From assembly GCA_947568835.1 (NCBI GenBank), contig CANOQG010000007.1, positions 3,224,001-3,288,000 on the forward strand: 64,000 nucleotides of DNA, read 5' to 3'. Of this stretch, positions 22,991-35,294 are shown piece by piece. Made by a program: the position numbers and the translations under genes. Numbering within the stretch: position 1 is the stretch's first letter; each line of letters opens with the position of its first letter. The DNA comes from Protonemura montana (taxonomy: Eukaryota > Arthropoda > Insecta > Plecoptera > Nemouridae). Under the pieces are notes generated by a model. That model was not told where the DNA came from. It did no database searches and saw only the letters and a list, made by a program, of their open reading frames with translations.

Positions 22991-24264
22991 CTATGTCCTG
23001 CCCCATGTCCTGCCCCTTGTCCTTCCCCATGTCCTGCTCCATGTCCTGCCCCATGTCCCATGTCCTGCCCCATTTCCTGCCCCATGTCCTGCCCCATGTC
23101 CTGCCCCATGTCCTGCCCCATGTCCTGTCCCATGTCCTGCCCCATGTCCTGCCCCATGTCCTGCCCCTAGTCCTGCCCTATGTCCTGTCCCATGTCCTGC
23201 CCCATGTCCTGCCCCATGTCCTGTCCCATGTCCTGCCTCATGTCCTGCCCCATGTCCTGCCCTATGTCCTGCCCCATGTCCTGCCCCATGTCCTGCCCCA
23301 TGTCCTGCCCTATGTCCTGCCCCATGTCCTGCCCTATGTCCTGTCCCATGTCCTGCTCCATGTCCTGCCCCATGTCCTGCCCCATGTCCCATGTCCTGCC
23401 CCATGTCCTGCCCCATGTCCTGTCCCATGTCCTGCCCCATGTCATGCCCCATGTCCTGCCCCATGTCCTGCCCCATGTCCCATGTCCTGCCTCATGTCCT
23501 GCCCCTTGTCCTGTCCTATTTCCTGCCCCATGTCCTGCCCCATGTCCTGCCCCGTGTCCTGCCCCATGTCCTGCCCCATGTTCTGCCCCATGTCCTGCCC
23601 CATGTCTTGCCCCATGTCCCATGTCCTGCCCCATGTCCTGCCCCATGTCCTGCCCCATGTCCTTCCCTATGTCCTGTCCCATGTCCTGCCCCATGTCCTG
23701 CCCCATGTCCTGCCCCATGTCCTGCTCCATGTCCTTCCCCTGTCCAGCCCCATGTCCCATGTCCTGCCCCATGTCCTGCCACATGTCCTGCCCCATGTCC
23801 TGCCATATGTCCTGTCCCATGTCCTGCCCCATGTCCTGCCCTATGTCCTGCCCCATGTCCTGCCCCATGTCCTGCTCCATGTCCTGCCCCATGTCCTGCC
23901 CCATGTCCAATGTCTTGCCCCATATCCTGCCCTATGTCCTGCCCCATGTCCTGCCCCATGTCCTGCCCATGTCCTGTCCCATGTCCTGCCCCATGTCATG
24001 CCCCATGTCCTGCCCCATGTCCTGCCCCATGTCCTATGTCCTGCCCCATGTCCTGCCCCTTGTCCTGTCCCATTTCCTGCCCCATGTCCTGCCCCATGTC
24101 CTGACCCATGTCCTGCCCCATGTCCTGCCCCATGTCCTGCCGTATGTCCTGCCCCATGTCCTGCCCCATGTCCTGCCCTATGTCCTGTCCCATGTCCTGT
24201 CCCATGTCATGTCCCATGTCCTGCTCCATGTCCTGCCCCATGTCCTGCCCCATGTCCCATGTTT
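22991..24264. repeat. Array segment related to about 19,640-20,740 and to the 4.2-kb family
   Basis: Carries the TAG unit at 23,168, TCCTATTTCC at about 23,516, CCAGCCCC, CCACATG, CCATATG, CCAATGTCTTG, the 11-bp unit TGCCCATGTCC and TGACCC at 24,102. The same order occurs about 3.36 kb upstream and, from about 23,450 to 24,252, 2,810 bp downstream. TGCCGTATGTCC at about 24,141 is an early instance of a unit that then recurs in the 4.2-kb family. Confidence 0.75.
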
Positions 24265-25990
24265 TGCCCCATTTCCTGCCCCATGTCCTGCTCCATGTCC
24301 TGCCCCATGTCCTGCCCCATGTCCCGCTCCATGTCCTCCCCATGTCCTGCCTCATGTCCCATGTCCTGCCCCATGTCCTGCCCCATGTCCTGTCCCATGT
24401 CCTGCCCCATGTTTTGCCCCATGTCCTGTCCAATGTCCTGCCTCATGTCCTGCCCCATGTCCTGCCCCATGTCCTGCCCCATGTCCTGCCCCATGTCCTG
24501 TCCCATGTCCTGCCCCATGTCATGCCCCATGTCCTGCCCCATGTCCTGCCCCATGTCCCATGTCCTGCCCCATGTCCTGCCCTTTGTCCTGTCCCATTTC
24601 CTGCCCCATGTCCTGCCCCATGTCCTGCCCCATGTCCTGCCCCATGTCCTGCCCCATGTCTTGCCCCATGTTCCATGTCCTGCCCCATGTCCTGCCCCAT
24701 GTCCTGCCCCATGTCCTTCCCTATGTCCTGTCCCATGTCCTGCCCCATGTCCTGCCCCATGTCCTGCTCCATGTCCTCCCCCTGTCCTGCCCCATGTCCC
24801 ATGTCCTGCATCATGTCCTGCCCCATGTCCTGCCCCATGTCCTGCCCTATGTCTTGTCCCATGTCCTGCCCCATGTCCTGCCCCATGTCCTGCCCTATGT
24901 CCTGCCCCATGTCTTGCCCCATGTCCCATGTCCTGCCCCATGTCCTGCCCCATGTCCTGCCCCATGTCCTGCCCTATGTCCTGCCCCATGTCCTGCCCCT
25001 TGTCCTGCCCCATGTCCTGCTCCATGTCCTGCCCCATGTCCCATGTCCTGCCCCATTTCCTGCCCCATGTCCTGCCCCATGTCCTGTCCCATGTCCTGCC
25101 TCATGTCCTGCCCCATGTCCTGCCCTATGTCCTGCCCCATGCCCTGCCCCATGTCCTGCCCCATGTCCTGCCCTATGTCCTGCCCCATGTCCTGCCCTAT
25201 GTCCTGTCCCATGTCCTGCTCCATGTCCTGCCCCATGTCCTGCCCCATGTCCCATGTCCTGCCCCATGTCCTGCCCCATGTCCCATGTCCTGCCCCATGT
25301 CCTGCCCCTTGTCCTGTCCCATTTCCTGCCCCATGTCCTACCCCATGTCCTGCCCCATGTCCTGCCCCATGTCCTGCCCCATGTCCTGCCTCATGTCCTG
25401 CCCCATGTCTTGCCCCATGTCCCATGTCCTGCCCCATGTCCTGCCCCATGTCCTGCCCCATGTCCTGCCCTATGTCCTGTCTTATGTCCTGCCCCATGTA
25501 ATGCCCCATGTCCTGCTCCATGTCCTCCCCCTGTCCTGCCCCATGTCCCATGTCCTGCCCCATTTCCTGCCCCATGTCCTGCCCCATGTCGTGCCCCATG
25601 TCCTGCCCCATGTCCTGTCCCATGTCCTGCCCCATGTCCTGCCCCATGTCCTGCCCCTAGTCCTGCCCTATGTCCTGTCCTATGTCCTGCCCCATGTCCT
25701 GCCCCATGTCCTGCCCCATGTCCTGCCCCATGTCCTGCCCCATGTCTTGCCCCATGTCCCATGTCCTGCCCCATGTCCTGCCCCATGTCCTGCCCCATGT
25801 CCTTCCCTATGTCCTGTCCCATGTCCTGCCCCATGTCCTGCCCCATGTCCTGCTCCATGTCCTCCCCCTGTCCTGCCCCATGTCCCATGTCCTGCCCCAT
25901 GTCCTGCCCCATGTCCTGCCCCATGTCTTGCCCCATGACCCATGTCCTGCCCCATGTCCTGCCCCATGTCCTGCCCCATGTCCTGCCCTA
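24265..25990. repeat. Right member of the 3,124/2,997-bp-offset pair
   Basis: Repeats the landmark series of 21,141-22,990, including TGCATCATGTCC near 24,809, the TAA unit at 25,499 and the TAG unit at about 25,658. Private changes include a CpG unit (CATGTCGTGCCCC near 25,590) and CATGACCCATG at about 25,936. The match fades after about 25,990. Confidence 0.8.
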
Positions 25991-26264
25991 TGTCCTGCCC
26001 CATGTCCTGCCCCATGTCCTGCCCCATGTCCTGTCCCATGTCCTGCCTCATGTCCTGCCCCATGTCCTGCCCTATTTCCTGCCCCATGTCCTGCCCCATG
26101 TCCTGCCCCATGTCCTGCCCTATGTCCTGCCCCATGTCCTGCCCTATGTCCTGTCCCATGTCCTGCTCCATGTCCTGCCCCATGTCCTGCCCCATGTCCC
26201 ATGTCCTGCCCCATGTCCTGCCCCATGTCCTGTCCCATGTCCTGCCCCATGTCATGCCCCATGT

Positions 26265-29200
26265 CCTGCCCCACGTCCTGCCCCATGTCCCATGTCCTGC
26301 CTCATGTCCTGCCCCTTGTCCTGTCCTATTTCCTGCCCCATGTCCTGCCCCATGTCCTGCCCCGTGTCCTGCCCCATGTCCTGCCCCATGTTCTGCCCCA
26401 TGTCCTGCCCCATGTCTTGCCCCATGTCCCATGTCCTGCCCCATGTCCTGCCCCATGTCCTGCCCCATGTCCTTCCCTATGTCCTGTCCCATGTCCTGCC
26501 CCATGTCCTGCCCCATGTCCTGCCCCATGTCCTGCTCCATGTCCTTCCCCTGTCCAGCCCCATGTCCCATGTCCTGCCCCATGTCCTGCCACATGTCCTG
26601 CCCCATGTCCTGCCATATGTCCTGTCCCATGTCCTGCCCCATGTCCTGCCCTATGTCCTGCCCCATGTCCTGCCCCATGTCCTGCTCCATGTCCTGCCCC
26701 ATGTCCTGCCCCATGTCCAATGTCTTGCCCCATATCCTGCCCTATGTCCTGCCCCATGTCCTGCCCCATGTCCTGCCCATGTCCTGTCCCATGTCCTGCC
26801 CCATGTCATGCCCCATGTCCTGCCCCATGTCCTGCCCCATGTCCTATGTCCTGCCCCATGTCCTGCCCCTTGTCCTGTCCCATTTCCTGCCCCATGTCCT
26901 GCCCCATGTCCTGACCCATGTCCTGCCCCATGTCCTGCCCCATGTCCTGCCGTATGTCCTGTCCCATGTCCTGCCCCATGTCCTGCCCTATGTCCTGTCC
27001 CATGTCCTGTCCCATGTCATGTCCCATGTCCTGCTCCATGTCCTGCCCCATGTCCTGCCCCATGTCCCATGTTTTGCCTCATGTCCTGCCCCATGTCCTG
27101 CCCCATGTCCTGCCCCATGTCCTGCCCCATGTCCTGCCCCATGTCCTGCCCCATGTCCTGTCCCATGTCCTGCCCCATGTTTTGCCCCATGTCCTGCCCC
27201 ATGTCCTGCCCTATGTCCTGTCCCATGTCCTGCCCCATGTCCTGTCCCATGTCATGTCCCATGTCCTGCTCCATGTCCTGCCCCATGTCCTGCCCCATGT
27301 CCTGCCCTATGTCCTGCCCCATGTCCTGCCCCATGTCCTGCCCCATGTCCTGCCCCATGTCCTGCCCCATGTCCTGCCCCATGTCCTGCCCCATGTCCTG
27401 CCCCATGTCCTGCCCCATGTCCCATGTCCTGCCCCATGTCCTGCCCCTTGTCCTGTCCCATTTCCTGCCCCATGTCCTACCCCATGTCCTGCCCCATGTC
27501 CTGCCCCATGTCCTGCCCCTTGTCCTGCCTCATGTCCTGCCCCATGTCTTGCCCCATGTCCCATGTCCTGCCCCATGTCCTGCCCCATGTCCTGCCCCAT
27601 GTCCTGCCCTATGTCCTGTCTTATGTCCTGCCCCATGTAATGCCCCATGTCCTGCTCCATGTCCTCCCCCTGTCCTGCCCTATGTCTTATGTCCTGCCCC
27701 ATGTCCTGCCTCATGGCCTGCCCCATGTCCCGCCCTATGTCCTGTCCCATGTCCTGCCCCATTTCCTGCCCCATGTCCTGCTCCATGTCCTGCCCCATGT
27801 CCTGCCCCATGTCCCGCTCCATGTCCTCCCCATGTCCTGCCTCATGTCCCATGTCCTGCCCCATGTCTTGCCCCATGTCCTGTCCCATGTCCTGCCCCAT
27901 GTTTTGCCCCATGTCCTGTCCAATGTCCTGCCTCATGTCCTGCCCCATGTCCTGCCCCATGTCCTGCCCCATGTCCTGCCCCATGTCCTGTCCCATGTCC
28001 TGCCCCATGTCATGCCCCATGTCCTGCCCCATGTCCTGCCCCATGTCCCATGTCCTGCCCCATGTCCTGCCCTTTGTCCTGTCCCATTTCCTGCCCCATG
28101 TCCTGCCCCATGTCCTGCCCCATGTCCTGCCCCATGTCCTGCCCCATGTCTTGCCCCATGTTCCATGTCCTGCCCCATGTCCTGCCCCATGTCCTGCCCC
28201 ATGTCCTTCCCTATGTCCTGTCCCATGTCCTGCCCCATGTTCTGCCCCATGTCCTGCTCCATGTCCTCCCCCTGTCCTGCCCCATGTCCCATGTCCTGCC
28301 CCATGTCCTGCCCCATGTCCTGCCCCATGTCCTGCCCTATGTCTTGTCCCATGTCCTGCCCCATGTCCTGCCCCATGTCCTGCCCTATGTCCTGCCCCAT
28401 GTCTTGCCCCATGTCCCATGTCCTGCCCCATGTCCTGCCCCATGTCCTGCCCCATGTCCTGCCCTATGTCCTGCCCCATGTCCTGCCCCTTGTCCTGCCC
28501 CATGTCCTGCTCCATGTCCTGCCCCATGTCCCATGTCCTGCCCCATTTCCTGCCCCATGTCCTGCCCCATGTCCTGCCTCATGTCCTGCCCTATGTCCTG
28601 TCCCATGTCCTGCTCCATGTCCTGCCCCATGTCCTGCCCCATGTCCCATGTCTTGCCCCATGTCCTGCCCCATGTCCTGTCCCATGTCCTGCCCCATGTC
28701 ATGCCCCATGTCCTGCCCCATGTCCTGCCCCATGTCCCATGTCCTGCCTCATGTCCTGCCCCTTGTCCTGTCCTATTTCCTGCCCCATGTCCTGCCCCAT
28801 GTCCTGCCCCGTGTCCTGCCCCATGTCCTGCCCCATGTTCTGCCCCATGTCCTGCCCCATATCTTGCCCCATGTCCAATGTCCTGCCCCATGTCCTGCCC
28901 CATGTCCTGCCCCATGTCCTTCCCTATGTCCTGTCCCATGTCCTGCCCCATGTCCTGCCCCATGTCCTGCCCCATGTCCTGCTCCATGTCCTTCCCCTGT
29001 CCAGCCCCATGTCCCATGTCCTGCCCCATGTCCTGCCACATGTCCTGCCCCATGTCCTGCCATATGTCCTGTCCCATGTCCTGCCCCATGTCCTGCCCTA
29101 TGTCCTGCCCCATGTCCTGCCCCATGTCCTGCTCCATGTCCTGCCCCATGTCCTGCCCCATGTCCCATGTCTTGCCCCATATCCTGCCCTATGTCCTGCC

Positions 29201-31069
29201 CCATGTCCTGCCCCATGTCCTGCCCATGTCCTGTCCCATGTCCTGCCCCATGTCCTATGTCCTGCCCCATGTCCTGCCCCTTGTCCTGTCCCATTTCCTG
29301 CCCCATGTCCTGCCCTATGTCCTGTCCCATGTCCTGCCCCTTGTCCTGCACCATGTCCTGCTCCATGTCCTGCCCCATGTCCCATGTCCTGCCCCATTTC
29401 CTGCCCCATGTCCTGCCCCATGTCCTGCCCCATGTCCTGCCACATGTCCTGCCCCATGTCCTGCCCCATGTCCTGCCCTATGTCCTGCCCCATGTCCTGC
29501 CCCATGTCCTGCCCCATGTCCTGCCCATGTCCTGTCCCATGTCCTGCCCCATGTCATGCCCCATGTCCTGCCCCATGTCCTGCCCCATGTCCTATGTCCT
29601 GCCCCATGTCCTGCCCCTTGTCCTGTCCCATTTCCTGCCCCATGTCCTGCCCTATGTCCTGTCCCATGTCCTGCCCCTTGTCCTGCCCCATGTCCTGCTC
29701 CATGTCCTGCCCCATGTCCCATGTCCTGCTCCATGTCCTTCCCCTGTCCAGCCCCATGTCCCATGTCCTGCCCCATGTCCTGCCACATGTCCTGCCCTAT
29801 GTCCTGTCCCATGTCCTGCCCCTTGTCCTGCCCCATGTCCTGCCCCATGTCCTGCCCCATGTCCTTCCCTATGTCCTGTCCCATGTCCTGCCCCATGTCC
29901 TGCCCCATGTCCTGCTCCATGTCCTCCCCCTGTCCTGCCCCATGTCCCATGTCCTGCCCCATGTCCTGCCCCATGTCCTGCCCCATGTCTTGCCCCATGT
30001 CCCATGTCCTGCCCCATGTCCTGCCCCATGTCCTGCCCCATGTCCTGCCCTATGTCCTGCCCCATGTCCTGCCCCTTGTCCTTCCCCATGTCCTGCTCCA
30101 TGTCCTGCCCCATGTCCCATGTCCTGCCCCATTTCCTGCCCCATGTCCTGCCCCATGTCCTGCCCCATGTCCTGCCCCATGTCCTGTCCCATGTCCTGCC
30201 CCATGTCCTGCCCCATGTCCTGCCCCTAGTCCTGCCCTATGTCCTGTCCCATGTCCTGCCCCATGTCCTGCCCCATGTCCTGTCCCATGTCCTGCCTCAT
30301 GTCCTGCCCCATGTCCTGCCCTATGTCCTGCCCCATGTCCTGCCCCATGTCCTGCCCCATGTCCTGCCCTATGTCCTGCCCCATGTCCTGCCCTATGTCC
30401 TGTCCCATGTCCTGCTCCATGTCCTGCCCCATGTCCTGCCCCATGTCCCATGTCCTGCCCCATGTCCTGCCCCATGTCCTGTCCCATGTCCTGCCCCATG
30501 TCATGCCCCATGTCCTGCCCCATGTCCTGCCCCATGTCCCATGTCCTGCCTCATGTCCTGCCCCTTGTCCTGTCCTATTTCCTGCCCCATGTCCTGCCCC
30601 ATGTCCTGCCCCGTGTCCTGCCCCATGTCCTGCCCCATGTTCTGCCCCATGTCCTGCCCCATGTCTTGCCCCATGTCCCATGTCCTGCCCCATGTCCTGC
30701 CCCATGTCCTGCCCCATGTCCTTCCCTATGTCCTGTCCCATGTCCTGCCCCATGTCCTGCCCCATGTCCTGCCCCATGTCCTGTCCCATGTCCTGCCCCA
30801 TGTCATGCCCCATGTCCTGCCCCATGTCCTGCCCCATGTCCCATGTCCTGCCTCATGTCCTGCCCCTTGTCCTGTCCTATTTCCTGCCCCATGTCCTGCC
30901 CCATGTCCTGCCCCGTGTCCTGCCCCATGTCCTGCCCCATGTTCTGCCCCATGTCCTGCCCCATGTCTTGCCCCATGTCCCATGTCCTGCCCCATGTCCT
31001 GCCCCATGTCCTGCCCCATGTCCTTCCCTATGTCCTGTCCCATTTCCTGCCCCATGTCCTACCCCATGT
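26265..31069. repeat. 4.2-4.8-kb higher-order repeat, copy A (4,805 bp)
   Basis: Landmarks recur in copy B at +4,805: TCCTATTTCC at about 26,325, TGACCC at 26,912, TGCCGTATGTCC, the TAA unit at 27,638, the series with CCATATCTTGCC near 28,860, and the TAG unit at 30,227 (partner at 35,008). Copy A is 580 bp longer than the 4,225-bp A/B-to-C period. That excess equals 556 bp of local amplification at 30,541-31,096 plus 24 bp present near 29,050 and deleted in copy B near 33,850. Confidence 0.85.
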
Positions 31070-31140
31070 CCTGCCCCATGTCCTGCCCCATGTCCCATGT
31101 CCTGCCTCATGTCCTGCCCCTTGTCCTGTCCTATTTCCTG
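30541..31140. repeat. Local triplication inside copy A of the 4.2-kb repeat
   Basis: The series ATGTCCTGCCTCATG, CCCTTG, TCCTATTTCC, CCGTG, TGTTCTGCC starts at 30,541, again at 30,843 and again at 31,097, with spacings of 302 and 254 bp. The next copy (near 35,331) has it once. The two extra copies add 556 bp. This is a partial-unit amplification, not a whole-unit one. Confidence 0.85.
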
Positions 31141-34100
31141 CCCCATGTCCTGCCCCATGTCCTGCCCCGTGTCCTGCCCCATGTCCTGCCCCATGTTCTG
31201 CCCCATGTCCTGCCCCATGTCTTGCCCCATGTCCCATGTCCTGCCCCATGTCCTGCCCCATGTCCTGCCCCATGTCCTTCCCTATGTCCTGTCCCATGTC
31301 CTGCCCCATGTCCTGCCCCATGTCCTGCCCCATGTCCTGCTCCATGTCCTTCCCCTGTCCAGCCCCATGTCCCATGTCCTGCCCCATGTCCTGCCACATG
31401 TCCTGCCCCATGTCCTGCCATATGTCCTGTCCCATGTCCTGCCCCATGTCCTGCCCTATGTCCTGCCCCATGTCCTGCCCCATGTCCTGCTCCATGTCCT
31501 GCCCCATGTCCTGCCCCATGTCCAATGTCTTGCCCCATATCCTGCCCTATGTCCTGCCCCATGTCCTGCCCCATGTCCTGCCCATGTCCTGTCCCATGTC
31601 CTGCCCCATGTCATGCCCCATGTCCTGCCCCATGTCCTGCCCCATGTCCTATGTCCTGCCCCATGTCCTGCCCCTTGTCCTGTCCCATTTCCTGCCCCAT
31701 GTCCTGCCCCATGTCCTGACCCATGTCCTGCCCCATGTCCTGCCCCATGTCCTGCCGTATGTCCTGCCCCATGTCCTGCCCCATGTCCTGCCCTATGTCC
31801 TGTCCCATGTCCTGTCCCATGTCATGTCCCATGTCCTGCTCCATGTCCTGCCCCATGTCCTGCCCCATGTCCCATGTTTTGCCTCATGTCCTGCCCCATG
31901 TCCTGCCCCATGTCCTGCCCCATGTCCTGCCCCATGTCCTGCCCCATGTCCTGCCCCATGTCCTGTCCCATGTCCTGCCCCATGTTTTGCCCCATGTCCT
32001 GCCCCATGTCCTGCCCTATGTCCTGTCCCATGTCCTGCCCCATGTCCTGTCCCATGTCATGTCCCATGTCCTGCTCCATGTCCTGCCCCATGTCCTGCCC
32101 CATGTCCTGCCCTATGTCCTGCCCCATGTCCTGCCCCATGTCCTGCCCCATGTCCTGCCCCATGTCCTGCCCCATGTCCTGCCCCATGTCCTGCCCCATG
32201 TCCTGCCCCATGTCCTGCCCCATGTCCCATGTCCTGCCCCATGTCCTGCCCCTTGTCCTGTCCCATTTCCTGCCCCATGTCCTACCCCATGTCCTGCCCC
32301 ATGTCCTGCCCCATGTCCTGCCCCATGTCCTGCCTCATGTCCTGCCCCATGTCTTGCCCCATGTCCCATGTCCTGCCCCATGTCCTGCCCCATGTCCTGC
32401 CCCATGTCCTGCCCTATGTCCTGTCTTATGTCCTGCCCCATGTAATGCCCCATGTCCTGCTCCATGTCCTCCCCCTGTCCTGCCCTATGTCTTATGTCCT
32501 GCCCCATGTCCTGCCTCATGGCCTGCCCCATGTCCCGCCCTATGTCCTGTCCCATGTCCTGCCCCATTTCCTGCCCCATGTCCTGCTCCATGTCCTGCCC
32601 CATGTCCTGCCCCATGTCCCGCTCCATGTACTCCCCATGTCCTGCCTCATGTCCCATGTCCTGCCCCATGTCTTGCCCCATGTCCTGTCCCATGTCCTGC
32701 CCCATGTTTTGCCCCATGTCCTGTCCAATGTCCTGCCTCATGTCCTGCCCCATGTCCTGCCCCATGTCCTGCCCCATGTCCTGCCCCATGTCCTGTCCCA
32801 TGTCCTGCCCCATGTCATGCCCCATGTCCTGCCCCATGTCCTGCCCCATGTCCCATGTCCTGCCCCATGTCCTGCCCTTTGTCCTGTCCCATTTCCTGCC
32901 CCATGTCCTGCCCCATGTCCTGCCCCATGTCCTGCCCCATGTCCTGCCCCATGTCTTGCCCCATGTTCCATGTCCTGCCCCATGTCCTGCCCCATGTCCT
33001 GCCCCATGTCCTTCCCTATGTCCTGTCCCATGTCCTGCCCCATGTCCTGCCCCATGTCCTGCTCCATGTCCTCCCCCTGTCCTGCCCCATGTCCCATGTC
33101 CTGCCCCATGTCCTGCCCCATGTCCTGCCCCATGTCCTGCCCTATGTCTTGTCCCATGTCCTGCCCCATGTCCTGCCCCATGTCCTGCCCTATGTCCTGC
33201 CCCATGTCTTGCCCCATGTCCCATGTCCTGCCCCATGTCCTGCCCCATGTCCTGCCCCATGTCCTGCCCTATGTCCTGCCCCATGTCCTGCCCCTTGTCC
33301 TGCCCCATGTCCTGCTCCATGTCCTGCCCCATGTCCCATGTCCTGCCCCATTTCCTGCCCCATGTCCTGCCCCATGTCCTGCCTCATGTCCTGCCCTATG
33401 TCCTGTCCCATGTCCTGCTCCATGTCCTGCCCCATGTCCTGCCCCATGTCCCATGTCTTGCCCCATGTCCTGCCCCATGTCCTGTCCCATGTCCTGCCCC
33501 ATGTCATGCCCCATGTCCTGCCCCATGTCCTGCCCCATGTCCCATGTCCTGCCTCATGTCCTGCCCCTTGTCCTGTCCTATTTCCTGCCCCATGTCCTGC
33601 CCCATGTCCTGCCCCGTGTCCTGCCCCATGTCCTGCCCCATGTTCTGCCCCATGTCCTGCCCCATATCTTGCCCCATGTCCAATGTCCTGCCCCATGTCC
33701 TGCCCCATGTCCTGCCCCATGTCCTTCCCTATGTCCTGTCCCATGTCCTGCCCCATGTCCTGCCCCATGTCCTGCCCCATGTCCTGCTCCATGTCCTTCC
33801 CCTGTCCAGCCCCATGTCCCATGTCCTGCCCCATGTCCTGCCACATGTCCTGTCCCATGTCCTGCCCCATGTCCTGCCCTATGTCCTGCCCCATGTCCTG
33901 CCCCATGTCCTGCTCCATGTCCTGCCCCATGTCCTGCCCCATGTCCCATGTCTTGCCCCATATCCTGCCCTATGTCCTGCCCCATGTCCTGCCCCATGTC
34001 CTGCCCATGTCCTGTCCCGTGTCCTGCCCCATGTCCTATGTCCTGCCCCATGTCCTGCCCCTTGTCCTGTCCCATTTCCTGCCCCATGTCCTGCCCTATG

Positions 34101-35294
34101 TCCTGTCCCATGTCCTGCCCCTTGTCCTGCACCATGTCCTGCTCCATGTCCTGCCCCATGTCCCATGTCCTGCCCCATTTCCTGCCCCATGTCCTGCCCC
34201 ATGTCCTGCCCCATGTCCTGCCACATGTCCTGCCCCATGTCCTGCCCCATGTCCTGCCCTATGTCCTGCCCCATGTCCTGCCCCATGTCCTGCCCCATGT
34301 CCTGCCCATGTCCTGTCCCATGTCCTGCCCCATGTCATGCCCCATGTCCTGCCCCATGTCCTGCCCCATGTCCTATGTCCTGCCCCATGTCCTGCCCCTT
34401 GTCCTGTCCCATTTCCTGCCCCATGTCCTGCCCTATGTCCTGTCCCATGTCCTGCCCCTTGTCCTGCCCCATGTCCTGCTCCATGTCCTGCCCCATGTCC
34501 CATGTCCTGCTCCATGTCCTTCCCCTGTCCAGCCCCATGTCCCATGTCCTGCCCCATGTCCTGCCACATGTCCTGCCCTATGTCCTGTCCCATGTCCTGC
34601 CCCTTGTCCTGCCCCATGTCCTGCCCCATGTCCTGCCCCATGTCCTTCCCTATGTCCTGTCCCATGTCCTGCCCCATGTCCTGCCCCATGTCCTGCTCCA
34701 TGTCCTCCCCCTGTCCTGCCCCATGTCCCATGTCCTGCCCCATGTCCTGCCCCATGTCCTGCCCCATGTCTTGCCCCATGTCCCATGTCCTGCCCCATGT
34801 CCTGCCCCATGTCCTGCCCCATGTCCTGCCCTATGTCCTGCCCCATGTCCTGCCCCTTGTCCTTCCCCATGTCCTGCTCCATGTCCTGCCCCATGTCCCA
34901 TGTCCTGCCCCATTTCCTGCCCCATGTCCTGCCCCATGTCCTGCCCCATGTCCTGCCCCATGTCCTGTCCCATGTCCTGCCCCATGTCCTGCCCCATGTC
35001 CTGCCCCTAGTCCTGCCCTATGTCCTGTCCCATGTCCTGCCCCATGTCCTGCCCCATGTCCTGTCCCATGTCCTGCCTCATGTCCTGCCCCATGTCCTGC
35101 CCTATGTCCTGCCCCATGTCCTGCCCCATGTCCTGCCCCATGTCCTGCCCTATGTCCTGCCCCATGTCCTGCCCTATGTCCTGTCCCATGTCCTGCTCCA
35201 TGTCCTGCCCCATGTCCTGCCCCATGTCCCATGTCCTGCCCCATGTCCTGCCCCATGTCCTGTCCCATGTCCTGCCCCATGTCATGCCCCATGT
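31070..35294. repeat. 4.2-kb higher-order repeat, copy B (4,225 bp)
   Basis: Follows copy A directly and repeats its landmarks: TGACCC at 31,717, TGCCGTATG, TAA at 32,443, CCATATCTTGCC near 33,663, TAG at 35,008. Private differences are a 24-bp deletion that removes the CCATATG unit near 33,850 and GTCCCGTGTCC near 34,016. CATGTACTCC at 32,627 stands where A and C have CATGTCCTCC. Confidence 0.85.
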
